Assembly: GCA_905234795.1 (NCBI GenBank) | Contig: CAJOIQ010000001.1 | Coordinates: forward strand, 186,001-250,000 | DNA length: 64,000 bases | Direction of reading: 5' to 3' | Source: an uncultured Bacteroidales bacterium | GTDB taxonomy: Bacteria; Bacteroidota; Bacteroidia; Bacteroidales; UBA932 | Shown: in pieces, positions 26,153-36,305 of the stretch | How positions within the stretch are numbered: position 1 is the first letter of the stretch | How the letters are laid out: each line of letters starts with the position of its first letter | The notes under the pieces: generated by a model | The model's input: only the letters and a program-made list of their open reading frames with translations | What the model was told of the DNA's origin: nothing | Database searches by the model: none | Position numbers and translations under genes: made by a program

Positions 26153-27586
26153 ATGAAACCGCGTCAAGTTCTCATATTCTTCCTGGGGATCTTTGCCCTG
26201 ATGGGGGTCCTGTGGCTGGTGGCACCGGCCGACGGTATCCCGGTAGGGCCCATGACCCTGCGCTTCGCGTCCTACCAGCGCACGCTGCGGGAGGCGCATG
26301 AGAAGAAAGTGGACGTAGACTCGGTGCTGGCCGCCGCCGCGGCGCGCTTCCGGATGGAGGACGACACCCTGCAGTATTACCGCAGGTTCTTCTATGAGAA
26401 CCCGGACCGCATCTATCTCCCCGGCAACGACTATACATTCTTCGACCCCGTATTTGCCGATATGGAAACCGCACAGGCCCAGAAGCGGCTGGTGCGCGTT
26501 GTCCACTACGGAGACTCCCAGTTGGAGCTGGACCGTATCTCGCAGGACCTGCGGGAAGCCCTTCAGGATCGGTTCGGGGGATGTGGAACGGGCTTTTTCC
26601 CGGCGCTGAGCAATGTGCCGTCGGCCAGTATCAGTAAGGTGGCCAGCGGAGAATTCGTCCACTACACCATGTACGGGGATTCCACCACCCTTCGCGCCGG
26701 ACACAACCGTTACGGCCTCCTGGCCCAGGTGGTGCAGCTGAGTGGCGGAGGCACCATCACCCTGCGCGGCAGCAAGAACAAGAATGCACGTGAAGGAGTG
26801 AAGACCTTCAGCTCCGTGAGCCTGCTCTATGGCCGTCCCTCCCAGGGCTTCAGCGTGAGCGTGGTCTCCGATACCCTGAAGCCGCAGCCCGTGAAGCAGG
26901 TGGGAGAAGGCGGCGCCACCCTCCTCACCTGGACCTTCCCGCGGGAAGTGGATAAAGCCGTCCTGCGCATCAGCGGAAGTGCCGAGATCTATGCGGTAGG
27001 GGCCGATGGAGACGCCGGGGTGGCCGTGGACAACGTGCCGCTACGGGGCTGCTCGGGCACCATTTTCCACCGCATCTCACCGGCACTGATGACCGACTGT
27101 TTCGCTCTCACCGATACCCGGCTCATCATCCTGCAGTTCGGCGGCAACTACATGCCCATCACACGCAACACTCAGGTCATTGAACAATACCAGGAGCTCA
27201 TCGCCCGGGAAATCCAATACTTCCACCAGGTGGCCCCCCAGGCCCGAATCCTTTTTATCGGCCCGTCCGATATGGGCAAGAGCGTGAACGGCCGCATTGT
27301 CACATGGCCCCGGCTGCCGGAGATGGTGGATTCCCTCAAATCCACGGCCCTGCGCAACGACGCCGCTTTCTGGGACCTCTTCCACATGATGGGAGGAGAG
27401 AATTCCATGGGCCAGTGGGTCAAGCATCGGCCCGCCCTCGCCGGTCCCGACTACATCCATTTCACGGCCGACGGGGCCAGGAAGGTAGGAGAGACGCTGG
27501 GCCAGTCCTTCCTGACCTGCTACGACTTCTATCAGCTCCGGAAAACCTATCCTAAGCAGCGGGTGCAGGAGGCCATGCGTCCATGA
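26153..27586 (+). CDS. SGNH/GDSL hydrolase-family protein (acylation-associated)
   Basis: ATG start at 26153; VVHYGDSQLELDRISQDLREALQDRFGG, TRLIILQFGGNYMP, DYIHFTADGARKVGE. Confidence 0.75.
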   Translation: MKPRQVLIFFLGIFALMGVLWLVAPADGIPVGPMTLRFASYQRTLREAHEKKVDVDSVLAAAAARFRMEDDTLQYYRRFFYENPDRIYLPGNDYTFFDPVFADMETAQAQKRLVRVVHYGDSQLELDRISQDLREALQDRFGGCGTGFFPALSNVPSASISKVASGEFVHYTMYGDSTTLRAGHNRYGLLAQVVQLSGGGTITLRGSKNKNAREGVKTFSSVSLLYGRPSQGFSVSVVSDTLKPQPVKQVGEGGATLLTWTFPREVDKAVLRISGSAEIYAVGADGDAGVAVDNVPLRGCSGTIFHRISPALMTDCFALTDTRLIILQFGGNYMPITRNTQVIEQYQELIAREIQYFHQVAPQARILFIGPSDMGKSVNGRIVTWPRLPEMVDSLKSTALRNDAAFWDLFHMMGGENSMGQWVKHRPALAGPDYIHFTADGARKVGETLGQSFLTCYDFYQLRKTYPKQRVQEAMRP

Positions 27587-28761
27587 AGCGGCTCATTACC
27601 ACTGTATTAGCTTTGTTGTTTCTGCTTCCGGTAACGGCTCGCCGCGTGCCGCATTATCCCTTTGTGAGGTCCGACCTCAATGTGCTGGAAATGCCCGCCG
27701 GCGCCTCTCCCACCTACGACGTGTTCCTGCGCAAGCTGGACACTCTCGTCCGCACGGGCGGCACCGACGTACGCATTCTGCATGTGGGCGGGTCGCACGT
27801 ACAGGGAGGAACGTTCAGCGACCGCCTGCGCCGCGATTTCCTGAGCCTGCGCTATGGGGCCGATGGCGGCCGGGGACTGGTGTTCCCTTTCTCTGCTGCC
27901 GGCACCAATACGCCGTCCGGCTACCGGAGTTCCTATTCCGGAGACTGGGACGCCGCCAGCTGCCTGAGACCGGACTATGACGTTGCCCTGGGACTCACCG
28001 GGATGGCTGTCACCGCTACCGACACATCGGCCCATGTCACTATAGACCTGCTGCCCCGGGAGATGCATCTGCTGCAGCAGCGCTACACGTTCAAGAACGT
28101 CGATGTGCTGGGGGAAGGTACCCTGGAACCGGTGCTGTTGCTGGATAAAAAAGACACCTTGAGGGGCGTAAAAGGCCATTTTACGCTGCCTTATTATATG
28201 GATTATGTGCAGCTGGCCTTTGCGGGCAGCGGTTACTATACCCTCCGTGGCTTCTATCTGGACAAGCCCAACATGGGCTTCAGCCTCATGGAAGCCGGCG
28301 TGAACGGCGCCTCCACCACCTCCTGGCTCCGCTGCGACCTCTGGGAAGAGGACCTGCACCGCGTGATGCCGGATCTGGTCATCTTTTCCATCGGCATTAA
28401 CGACATCCAGGGAACCGATTTTGACGTGCGCCGCTTCAAGGAACACTATCGGCAACTCATCAAGGCGGTGAGGCGGGTGAATCCCTACTGCGCCATCCTG
28501 TTCAGCGGCATCAACGACAGCTGGCGCCGCCGCAATGTGAACGACCACACCGAGGCCGCCGAGGAAGCCTTCCGGGAACTGGCCCACGAGTGCACCGGCG
28601 TGTTTTGGGACTGGTACCGCATCATGGGCGGCTACGGTTCCATGGCCCGTTGGGAGGCCGCCGGCCTGGCACAGGCCGATAAAGTGCACTTCACCCCCGC
28701 CGGATATAAACTGCTGGCCGACCTTCTGTTCGATGCTATCATGGAAAGTTACGGGAAATGA
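27583..28761 (+). CDS. SGNH/GDSL hydrolase-family protein
   Basis: ILHVGGSHVQGGTFSDRLRRDFL, LVIFSIGINDIQGTDFD, DKVHFTPAGYKLLADLLFDAI; 4-bp overlap with previous gene. Confidence 0.8.
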   Translation: MKRLITTVLALLFLLPVTARRVPHYPFVRSDLNVLEMPAGASPTYDVFLRKLDTLVRTGGTDVRILHVGGSHVQGGTFSDRLRRDFLSLRYGADGGRGLVFPFSAAGTNTPSGYRSSYSGDWDAASCLRPDYDVALGLTGMAVTATDTSAHVTIDLLPREMHLLQQRYTFKNVDVLGEGTLEPVLLLDKKDTLRGVKGHFTLPYYMDYVQLAFAGSGYYTLRGFYLDKPNMGFSLMEAGVNGASTTSWLRCDLWEEDLHRVMPDLVIFSIGINDIQGTDFDVRRFKEHYRQLIKAVRRVNPYCAILFSGINDSWRRRNVNDHTEAAEEAFRELAHECTGVFWDWYRIMGGYGSMARWEAAGLAQADKVHFTPAGYKLLADLLFDAIMESYGK

Positions 28762-30605
28762 ACCTGTGGGATGTCATAAAGGATTTTCTGGCAAACCTGT
28801 TCGCTTTTGACCAGGCGCACCCACTGCTGTTCACCCAGTTTTACTTCTGGGCGTTCTTTGCGCTGGTATTTGCCGTCTTCTCCTTCTTCCATTCCAAGGT
28901 TCTGCTGCGCAACGGCTACCTCTTTGCCTGCTCCCTGTTCTTCTACTACAAGACCAGCGGCGTTTTCCTGGCGCTGCTGGTGTTTGTGATAGTCTATAAC
29001 TTTCTGGCCGCCAAAGGTTTGGCCCGGCTCAAAAAGGAGGGTTGGAGAAAAGCTTTGACCGCCTTGAGCGTGGTGATCGATCTGGGTATCCTGGCTTACT
29101 TCAAATATGCCTACTTCATCACGGACTTCGTGAACAACCTCTTCGGCCTGTCCATCGAGGTGCACGATGTCCTGGGAGAGTTCCTGAATATGGTTTCCGG
29201 CACATCTGTTTTCCGGGTGGATGCCATCGTGCTGCCAGTAGGTATCTCCTTCTTCACGTTCCAGGCGGTGAGCTATATCGTGGACGTGAAGCGGGGAAAG
29301 ATTGCCCCGGTGGCCAATTTCCTGGACTTCGGCTTTTACCTGAGTTTCTTCCCGCAGCTGGTGGCCGGTCCCATCGTGCGCGCCGTAGAGTTTGTCCAGC
29401 AGCTGCACAAGCCGTACAATTTGAGCCGCAGGTGGTTCGGTATTGCCATCTTCTGGATCATGAACGGTCTTTTGAAAAAGCTTATCCTGGCCGATTATCT
29501 GGCGGTGAACTTCGCCGACCGCGTGTTTGAGAACCCCCTGCTGTACAGCGGCTACGAGAACCTGTCGGCCCTGTTCTGCTATTCCCTGCAGGTGTATGCC
29601 GACTTCTCCGGATACACGGATATTGCCACGGGTGTGGCCATGCTCTTTGGCTTCTACCTGCCCAAGAACTTCAATTCTCCGTACAAGGCCCGCAGCACGC
29701 AGGAATTCTGGCGCCGCTGGCACATGACCCTGAGCCGATGGCTGCGGGACTATCTGTACATTCCCCTGGGCGGTAACCGCAACGCTTCGCCCGGCACGTT
29801 CATCATCATCGGCGCCATTGTCGTCATCGGCAGCTTCCTCAGCGGCTCCTGGTGGGTGGCTGTTGGTGTTTTGGCCCTGGCGGCCGGCATCGGCATCTGG
29901 GCCTGGCTCAAGCCCGGAGACCGCAAACTCATCACCACCAACATCAACTCCATGAACACCATGCTCCTGGGTGGTCTGTGGCACGGCGCCAGCTGGAATT
30001 TCATGATCTGGGGCGGCCTCAACGGCATCGGCATGGTCATCTATAAGATATGGACCAAGCGCAGCATGGGCGGGAAACTCCTCATCATCGGCCTGGTGAC
30101 CGCCCTCTGCGGCACCCTGTCCCTCACCCTGCACTATCCTGTGTGGAACATGTTCTTCGTGTGGACGCTCATTATCCTGGTGGGAACCGTGGTGAAGGCG
30201 CTGCTGAAAAAACAGCCGGCATGGCTGGACACCTCCTGGGATATATTCCAGACGTTCGTGTTCATCACTTTCACCCGTCTGTTCTTCCGCAGCGGTTCCA
30301 ACCTGGACCCCGCACTGGCCAACGAACAGGCCTGGAACACAGCCAAGAACATGGTGAACCAGATTGGCGGCCCTTGGGATCTCTCGCTGGTACCCGCCAT
30401 GACCGCCGCTCACTGGCAGGTGTTGCTGCTGTTTGTCATCGGCATGGTCATCCACTGGCTGCCGGAGCGCTTCAAACGCCGCTACCGTCTGGTATTCTCG
30501 GCCATGCCCCTATGGCTGATGGCCCTTGTGGTGACCGGCATCATCGTGTTCATCTTCCAGTTCATCACCGCCGACCTCCAGAGCTTCATCTACTTCCAGT
30601 TCTGA
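28758..30605 (+). CDS. MBOAT-family O-acyltransferase (AlgI/DltB-like)
   Basis: Multi-TM; LPVGISFFTFQAVSYIVDV, SFFPQLVAGPIVRA, DFSGYTDIATGVAMLFGF, FWRRWHMTLSRWLRDYLYIPLGGNR, GLWHGASWNFMIWGGLNG. Confidence 0.93.
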   Translation: MNLWDVIKDFLANLFAFDQAHPLLFTQFYFWAFFALVFAVFSFFHSKVLLRNGYLFACSLFFYYKTSGVFLALLVFVIVYNFLAAKGLARLKKEGWRKALTALSVVIDLGILAYFKYAYFITDFVNNLFGLSIEVHDVLGEFLNMVSGTSVFRVDAIVLPVGISFFTFQAVSYIVDVKRGKIAPVANFLDFGFYLSFFPQLVAGPIVRAVEFVQQLHKPYNLSRRWFGIAIFWIMNGLLKKLILADYLAVNFADRVFENPLLYSGYENLSALFCYSLQVYADFSGYTDIATGVAMLFGFYLPKNFNSPYKARSTQEFWRRWHMTLSRWLRDYLYIPLGGNRNASPGTFIIIGAIVVIGSFLSGSWWVAVGVLALAAGIGIWAWLKPGDRKLITTNINSMNTMLLGGLWHGASWNFMIWGGLNGIGMVIYKIWTKRSMGGKLLIIGLVTALCGTLSLTLHYPVWNMFFVWTLIILVGTVVKALLKKQPAWLDTSWDIFQTFVFITFTRLFFRSGSNLDPALANEQAWNTAKNMVNQIGGPWDLSLVPAMTAAHWQVLLLFVIGMVIHWLPERFKRRYRLVFSAMPLWLMALVVTGIIVFIFQFITADLQSFIYFQF

Positions 30606-30650
30606 TTTTTGCTCCAGGTCTAATTATTTGATAATGAAGAGATTAAAAAA

Positions 30651-30680
30651 TTCTCTTTAGGCCAAACAGCCTAAAGAGAA
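30651..30680. terminator. bidirectional hairpin between convergent MBOAT and pyrophosphatase genes
   Basis: TTCTCTTTAGGC / GCCTAAAGAGAA perfect 12-bp stem, 6-nt loop, flanked by A/T tracts. Confidence 0.85.
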
Positions 30681-30730
30681 AAACTTAAATACTTGATTAT
30701 AAATGTTTTGAGCAGCACTAACGTTGCACG

Positions 30731-32920
30731 CTAGTGCAACATCACGGTTAACCCAGCCATCACAATGCTCACCATGCTCATGAGCTTGATGAGGATGTTC
30801 AGGGAAGGACCGGAGGTGTCCTTGAAGGGATCTCCCACGGTGTCGCCAACCACGGTGGCGTGATGGGACGCGGAGTTCTTGCCGCCGAAGTGGCCTTCTT
30901 CCACATACTTCTTGGCATTGTCCCAGGCACCGCCGGAGTTGGCCAGGAAGATGGCCAGCACAAATCCGGCACCCAGGCCGCCGGCCAGCAGGCCGATAAC
31001 GCCCGCAGGGCCCAGGATCACGCCCACCAGCATGGGGACGATGATGGCCAGCAGGGACGGGAAAATCATCTCGTGCTGGGCAGCCTTGGTGGAGATGCGC
31101 ACGCAGGAGGTGTAGTCGGGACGCTGTTTACCCTCCAGGATACCGGCAATCTCGCGGAACTGGCGGCGGACTTCCACCACCATTTTCTCGGCTGCGCGGC
31201 CCACGGCGTTCATGGTGAGGCCGCAGAACAGGAAGGCCATCATGGCACCCACAAACACGCCCACCAGCACCATCGGGTTCATCAGGGTAATGTCGTAGTA
31301 GTCCACAATATCCATAATGGTAGCCGATACGGTGTCCACCATGCGGTCTCCCACCTGGATGGCGGTTTGGCCGATGTGGCCCAGGCCAATCTTGATTTCC
31401 TCGATGTAGGAAGCCAGCAGGGCCAGGGCGGTGAGGGCGGCCGATCCGATGGCGAAGCCCTTGCCGGTGGCGGCGGTGGTGTTGCCCAGGGAATCCAGGA
31501 TGTCGGTCTTCTCACGCACGGAAGGATCCAGCTCGCTCATCTGGGCGTTGCCGCCGGCGTTGTCGGCGATGGGGCCGTAAGCGTCGGTGGCCAGGGTGAT
31601 ACCCAGGGTAGAGAGCATACCTACGGCGGCGATGGAAATGCCGTACAGGCCGTGGCTCAGGGTGTCCACGCTGAAGTTGAAGCCGGTGGCAAAGCCATAG
31701 GCCAGCAGGATGGCGCAGGCAATGGTGATCACGGGCACGGCGGTGGAGATCATACCCAGGCCCACACCGTTGATGATGACGGTGGCAGGGCCGGTCTGTG
31801 AGCTCTCGGCCAGTTTCTGGGTGGGTTTATAGGAGTGCGAGGTATAGTATTCGGTAATCTTGCCGATAATGACACCGGCCAGCAGGCCGCTCACCACGGA
31901 AAGGGCCAGCATCCACCAGTTGGGGAAGCCCAGCAGCCAGAAGATGCCGAAGGAGAAGGCGGCGATAAGGATGGCGGCCAGGTTGGTGCCGCGGCTCAGG
32001 GAACCCAGCAGGTCCTGAAGGGTGGCGCCTTCCTTGGTGCGTACCACGTAAATGCCTAAAATAGAGAGGACTACGCCGATGGCGGCGATGGTCATGGGAG
32101 CCAGGATGGCGCGCATCTGCACGGCGGTACCGTCGGCAAAGAAGGCCGATGCACCCAGGGCCATGGTGGCAAGGATGGAGCCGCAGTAACTCTCGTACAG
32201 GTCGGCGCCCATGCCGGCCACGTCACCTACGTTGTCGCCCACGTTGTCGGCGATGGTGGCGGGGTTGCGGGGGTCGTCCTCGGGGATGTCCTGCTCCACT
32301 TTGCCCACGATATCGGCGCCCACGTCGGCCGCCTTGGTGTAGATACCGCCGCCCACACGGGCGAAGAGGGCCTGCGTAGAGGCACCCATGCCGAAGGTGA
32401 GCATGGTGGTGGTGATCACAACCAGAGTCTGGGCCTCGGAGGCTTCATGGACGAAGGTATTGAGTACCAGCCACCAGATGGCAATGTCCAGCAGGCCCAG
32501 GCCCACCACGGTGAGGCCCATGACGGCGCCGCTGCGGAAGGCAATCTTGAGGCCGCTGTTCAGGCTGCGCATGGTGGCGTTGGCCGTACGGGCCGATGCA
32601 TAGGTGGCGGTTTTCATGCCCACGAAGCCCGCCAGGCCGGAGAAGAAACCACCGGTGAGGAAGGCGAAGGGCACCCAGGGATTCTGGACGCCGAAGCCAT
32701 AGGCCAGAACGGCAAACAGGCAGGCCAGCACCGCAAATACGATGATGACCACCTTGTACTGTTGTTTGAGGTATGCCATGGCACCCTCACGCACGTACTG
32801 TGCGATTTCTTTCATCGTCACGGTTCCTTCACTCTCCTTCATCATCTGCCGGAAGAAGATCCAGGCAAACAGGAGCGCCAGCACGGCGGCAGTGGGAACC
32901 AGATAAAATAACCAGGTCAT
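30731..32920 (-). CDS. hppA: membrane-bound proton/sodium-translocating pyrophosphatase
   Basis: [66 protein letters not shown] (Ala typical of K+-dependent class). Confidence 0.95.
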   Translation of the reverse strand: MTWLFYLVPTAAVLALLFAWIFFRQMMKESEGTVTMKEIAQYVREGAMAYLKQQYKVVIIVFAVLACLFAVLAYGFGVQNPWVPFAFLTGGFFSGLAGFVGMKTATYASARTANATMRSLNSGLKIAFRSGAVMGLTVVGLGLLDIAIWWLVLNTFVHEASEAQTLVVITTTMLTFGMGASTQALFARVGGGIYTKAADVGADIVGKVEQDIPEDDPRNPATIADNVGDNVGDVAGMGADLYESYCGSILATMALGASAFFADGTAVQMRAILAPMTIAAIGVVLSILGIYVVRTKEGATLQDLLGSLSRGTNLAAILIAAFSFGIFWLLGFPNWWMLALSVVSGLLAGVIIGKITEYYTSHSYKPTQKLAESSQTGPATVIINGVGLGMISTAVPVITIACAILLAYGFATGFNFSVDTLSHGLYGISIAAVGMLSTLGITLATDAYGPIADNAGGNAQMSELDPSVREKTDILDSLGNTTAATGKGFAIGSAALTALALLASYIEEIKIGLGHIGQTAIQVGDRMVDTVSATIMDIVDYYDITLMNPMVLVGVFVGAMMAFLFCGLTMNAVGRAAEKMVVEVRRQFREIAGILEGKQRPDYTSCVRISTKAAQHEMIFPSLLAIIVPMLVGVILGPAGVIGLLAGGLGAGFVLAIFLANSGGAWDNAKKYVEEGHFGGKNSASHHATVVGDTVGDPFKDTSGPSLNILIKLMSMVSIVMAGLTVMLH

Positions 32921-32937
32921 AAGTTTAGTTTATAGTG

Positions 32938-33573
32938 TTAGTTCATTTCCTCAATGGTGAAGCCCTCCAGGCTGTCCATCAGGTTTTTGATGGTGGTGAG
33001 GTAGTCCCTCTGGCGCAGGCGCAGGGACAGGCGGATCTTTCCTCCCGATATGGAGTAGGAATCCACATTAATACGTTGTTTCTTAAGCAGTTGAGGCAGG
33101 GTGGGCAGGTCATAGGGTTTGTCCGGGACCAGGGTGAGGTCCACCACTTTCTCGCTGTAATGCAGGTTCACGAAGTGCATCATCTCCAGGCACAGGACGG
33201 TGAGGACCGCCGCCGCAATGGCCACGGAATACATGCCGTCTCCGCAGGCCAGGCCGATGGCTGCCGCCACCCACAGGCCCGCCGCGGTGGTGATGCCGCG
33301 TACGGCGTTGCGCTGGAAGATGATGACGCCGGCGCCGATGAAACCGATGCCGGACACCACTTGTGCGGCTACGCGGGCGGCGTCGTGCTGCTTGCCCTCG
33401 AAGGCAAACTCGGAGATAATCATGAACAGCGCGCTGCCCAGGGCCACGATGAAGTGGGTACGCACACCGGCCTCCTTGGCGCGGAATTCCCGCTCCAGGC
33501 CGATGATTCCGCCCAGCAGTCCGGCAGCAATGAGCCGGAAGATCAGTACCCAGTCAATACTCATAACATGCAA
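32938..33573 (-). CDS. MgtC/SapB family membrane protein
   Basis: RLIAAGLLGGIIGLEREFRAKEAGVRTHFIVALGSALFMIIS, QVVSGIGFIGAGVIIF, VRGITTAAGLWVAAAIGLACGDGMY. Confidence 0.92.
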   Translation of the reverse strand: MHVMSIDWVLIFRLIAAGLLGGIIGLEREFRAKEAGVRTHFIVALGSALFMIISEFAFEGKQHDAARVAAQVVSGIGFIGAGVIIFQRNAVRGITTAAGLWVAAAIGLACGDGMYSVAIAAAVLTVLCLEMMHFVNLHYSEKVVDLTLVPDKPYDLPTLPQLLKKQRINVDSYSISGGKIRLSLRLRQRDYLTTIKNLMDSLEGFTIEEMN

Positions 33574-33594
33574 AGTTAAAAAAAATCCTATCGA

Positions 33595-35172
33595 TTAGAA
33601 CAGCCCCGGCGTGATATGCAGCCATTTCAGGACAGTCTGTCCAAACAGAAGGATGAGCAGCCAGGAAAAGGTCATCATGGTGATGCCGTATTTGAACGCG
33701 TCTGTCATACTGTACTGGTTGGTGGTGTACAACAGGGCGGCGGGTTTGCTGTTGAAGGGGAGCACGTAGCAGTGCTCGATGAGCATGGACACCGGCAGGG
33801 CCAGGCTCATGGGCGGGAAGCCGAAGCGCTTCTCAACGCCCAGTGCAATGGGAACGAAGACCATGGTGCGGATGGTCTTGGACTGGAACACCAGTCCGGA
33901 ATACATCATCAGGAAGGTAAGGATGACGTACAGCACCCAGAAAGGCGTCTCGGCCCCAATCCCCAGGGAATTGAAGGCGGCGTTCACCATGGTGTTGGGG
34001 AGGTCGGTGGCGTTGAGGCCGCTTCCCAGGACGTAGGCGCCGGCGCTGAACAGCATCAAGTGCCAGGGAATGTCCACGTCGTTCCATTTTACCACGCCGA
34101 TGCCCGGAATAAGGGCCAGTACGGCGCCGATGAGGGCCACGATGGTCTCGTCAATGTTGTGGAAGGTGCCCTTGGTCACCCAAAGGAACAGCACCACCCC
34201 GAAGATGCTCACGGCACGCCATTCCTGCGCGGACATGGGGCCCATAGCCGTGAGTTCGGCCTTCAACCTGTCCAGACCTCCCTCGATCTGCGGCACCTGC
34301 TCCTCCTTTTTCATAGGGAAGAATACATACATGCCCAGCAGCAGGCCCACCACCAGGATAATGATGCTCATGGGACCTACCGCCACTAACCAATCGGCAT
34401 AACCGAAGTCGCAGGATCCTACAAAGCCGGCGATGAGGGAGATCGCTAACAGGTGAGCGCCGCTGCCCGTATAGAAGGCGTTGGCGCCGATGTTCACTTG
34501 GAAAAGGTTCTGGATAACCAGATTCCGGCCAAAGTTGTTGCGGTTGCCGTCGCTTGCCCCGTAGATGGCGCAGATGACCATGAAGATGGGCAGCATGATG
34601 GTAGCCTTGACGGTAGTGGCCGATATGAATGCGCTCAGCACCAGGTTGATGACCAGGAAACTCCACAGGACACCCTTGGCGCTGCGCCCGAACGTGGTCA
34701 CGAAGACCAGGGCCAGGCGTTTGGCAAACTGGGTTTTTACCAGCATGGAAGCCAGCACAAAGCTCAGGATATTGAGCCACATCACGGGGTGGCCCAGCTG
34801 TGCCAGGGCTTCTTTTTGCGTGGTCACGTTAAATAATACCACGCCCAGGATGAGGATGAGGGAGGTAAGGTAATTGGGAATGGCCTCGGTCATCCACAGG
34901 ATGAGGCTCGCGACAAAAATGCCCAGCATGGCATAGTTGGCGCGGATGAATCCGTCCAGGCCCAAGGCGGAGAGGCGCTTTTGCGCCGTCCCCGCCAACA
35001 GGCTCTGGTCCAGATTGTCGATGAACCCGATGTGACAGAACCAACATATCCAGACAAAGGCAATGAGTGCTAAGGGCGCGCCCAGGCGTGCCATCCAGAT
35101 CTCGAAACCGGATTTCTGCATCTTGGGCAGCTTCTCGATCCGGTAGTTGTTCATATCCAGCGGGTCCATCAT
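33595..35172 (-). CDS. DASS-family (SLC13-type) anion:Na+ symporter
   Basis: About 12 TM; WMTEAIPNYLTSLILILGVVLF, SAFISATTVKATIMLPIFM, HCYVLPFNSKPAALLYTT. Confidence 0.85.
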   Translation of the reverse strand: MMDPLDMNNYRIEKLPKMQKSGFEIWMARLGAPLALIAFVWICWFCHIGFIDNLDQSLLAGTAQKRLSALGLDGFIRANYAMLGIFVASLILWMTEAIPNYLTSLILILGVVLFNVTTQKEALAQLGHPVMWLNILSFVLASMLVKTQFAKRLALVFVTTFGRSAKGVLWSFLVINLVLSAFISATTVKATIMLPIFMVICAIYGASDGNRNNFGRNLVIQNLFQVNIGANAFYTGSGAHLLAISLIAGFVGSCDFGYADWLVAVGPMSIIILVVGLLLGMYVFFPMKKEEQVPQIEGGLDRLKAELTAMGPMSAQEWRAVSIFGVVLFLWVTKGTFHNIDETIVALIGAVLALIPGIGVVKWNDVDIPWHLMLFSAGAYVLGSGLNATDLPNTMVNAAFNSLGIGAETPFWVLYVILTFLMMYSGLVFQSKTIRTMVFVPIALGVEKRFGFPPMSLALPVSMLIEHCYVLPFNSKPAALLYTTNQYSMTDAFKYGITMMTFSWLLILLFGQTVLKWLHITPGLF

Positions 35173-35173
35173 A

Positions 35174-35650
35174 TTACTTCCAGTTCTTATAAGGGTTCTT
35201 CATCAGCATGGAGTTGAAGTACTTGGGGTCTCCGGTCACTTCTTCTCCCAGCCATGCGGGCTTGTCGAAGGGCTCGTTCTCGTCGGAGAGTTCAACTTCG
35301 GCCACGGTGAGGCCTTCGTTGTCGCCGTAGAACTCGTCCACTTCCCAGGTGTGGACGCCGTCGGTGTTCTTGACAAGATAACGGGTCTTGTCTATCACGC
35401 CGGGTTCGGCCAGGTCCAACAGGGCCTTCACGTCCTCCACAGGGATCTCTTTCTCCCACTCGAAGCGGGCGGCGCCGGAAGCGTTGCCGATTCCCTTGAT
35501 GGTGATGAAGCCCTTCTCTCCCTTCACGCGGATGCGCACGGTGCGCTCCGGGACAGAGGAGAGGTAACCCTGGGTGATGCGGGTGGCCTTGAAGGCTTCG
35601 GCCTTGAAGTCGCCCTTTACCAAGAATTTCTTTTCAATTTCCTGTGCCAT
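35174..35650 (-). CDS. CYTH-domain protein (triphosphate tunnel metalloenzyme)
   Basis: N-terminal EIEKKFLV signature, TVRIRVKGEKGFITIKG, ARFEWEKEIPVEDVKALL, DEFYGDNEGLTVAEVEL. Confidence 0.9.
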   Translation of the reverse strand: MAQEIEKKFLVKGDFKAEAFKATRITQGYLSSVPERTVRIRVKGEKGFITIKGIGNASGAARFEWEKEIPVEDVKALLDLAEPGVIDKTRYLVKNTDGVHTWEVDEFYGDNEGLTVAEVELSDENEPFDKPAWLGEEVTGDPKYFNSMLMKNPYKNWK

Positions 35651-35653
35651 GGC

Positions 35654-36292
35654 TTATTCGTTTGCTAAGGGTTTGTCACTCATGCCGATGACGCGCTTGA
35701 TGGCCTGCAGGTAGTTGATGTTCTCAACGCCCTCCAGGTGGCAGTCGGCCACCGTTTTCTTGATATCCTCGATCTCCGTGCTCTCGCTGTTGATGGTGAC
35801 CACCTTGGCGCCGTTGATGAGCACGTTACCTACCTCGCAGATGGTGTTGTTTACCATGTAGCCGAAGCGCTGCTTGTGCACGCGTACGGCAGCCAGGTCC
35901 TTGTTGGCCTTCACCATGGCCAGGAACTCCTCGAAGGTGTAGGTGTCCTTGGTGAGCTTGGGCATCTCTACCATGAAAGCGGGGAACACTTCCTTCTCCA
36001 GGACTTCCTTGGAGATGGGGAATTCACCCTTCATCAGGGGGTTCCACTGCTCGAAGCCGTCCACGGTCTGGACATAGGTCTTGATGTCCATCTTACCGTC
36101 TCGGATCTTGGTGTTGTTGATGTCGTTCTTGGCGCTGATGATGTAGATCTCATCACTGGTGCGCTCCCACACTTTCTCGGGGACGGGTGCGCTCAGGCGA
36201 GCCATTCTCTTGTGCGCTTCGCAGAAGCACTGACCGAAGCTGCGGAATTCGAAGCGAGGTTTGCTGATCTCGCCGATTTTAAGTTCTGCCAT
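35654..36292 (-). CDS. conserved hypothetical protein, possibly TTM/CYTH-like
   Basis: 212 aa soluble ORF; KFEFRSFGQ-type start region, EIYIISAKNDINNTKIRDGKMDIKTY; adjacent to CYTH gene. Family assignment tentative. Confidence 0.55.
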   Translation of the reverse strand: MAELKIGEISKPRFEFRSFGQCFCEAHKRMARLSAPVPEKVWERTSDEIYIISAKNDINNTKIRDGKMDIKTYVQTVDGFEQWNPLMKGEFPISKEVLEKEVFPAFMVEMPKLTKDTYTFEEFLAMVKANKDLAAVRVHKQRFGYMVNNTICEVGNVLINGAKVVTINSESTEIEDIKKTVADCHLEGVENINYLQAIKRVIGMSDKPLANE

Positions 36293-36305
36293 AATACTAT
36301 TTGAT

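Noticed and set aside
28749-30455. 568-aa minus-strand His/Gln-rich ORF
   Set aside because: Antisense of the membrane-protein (MBOAT) codons.
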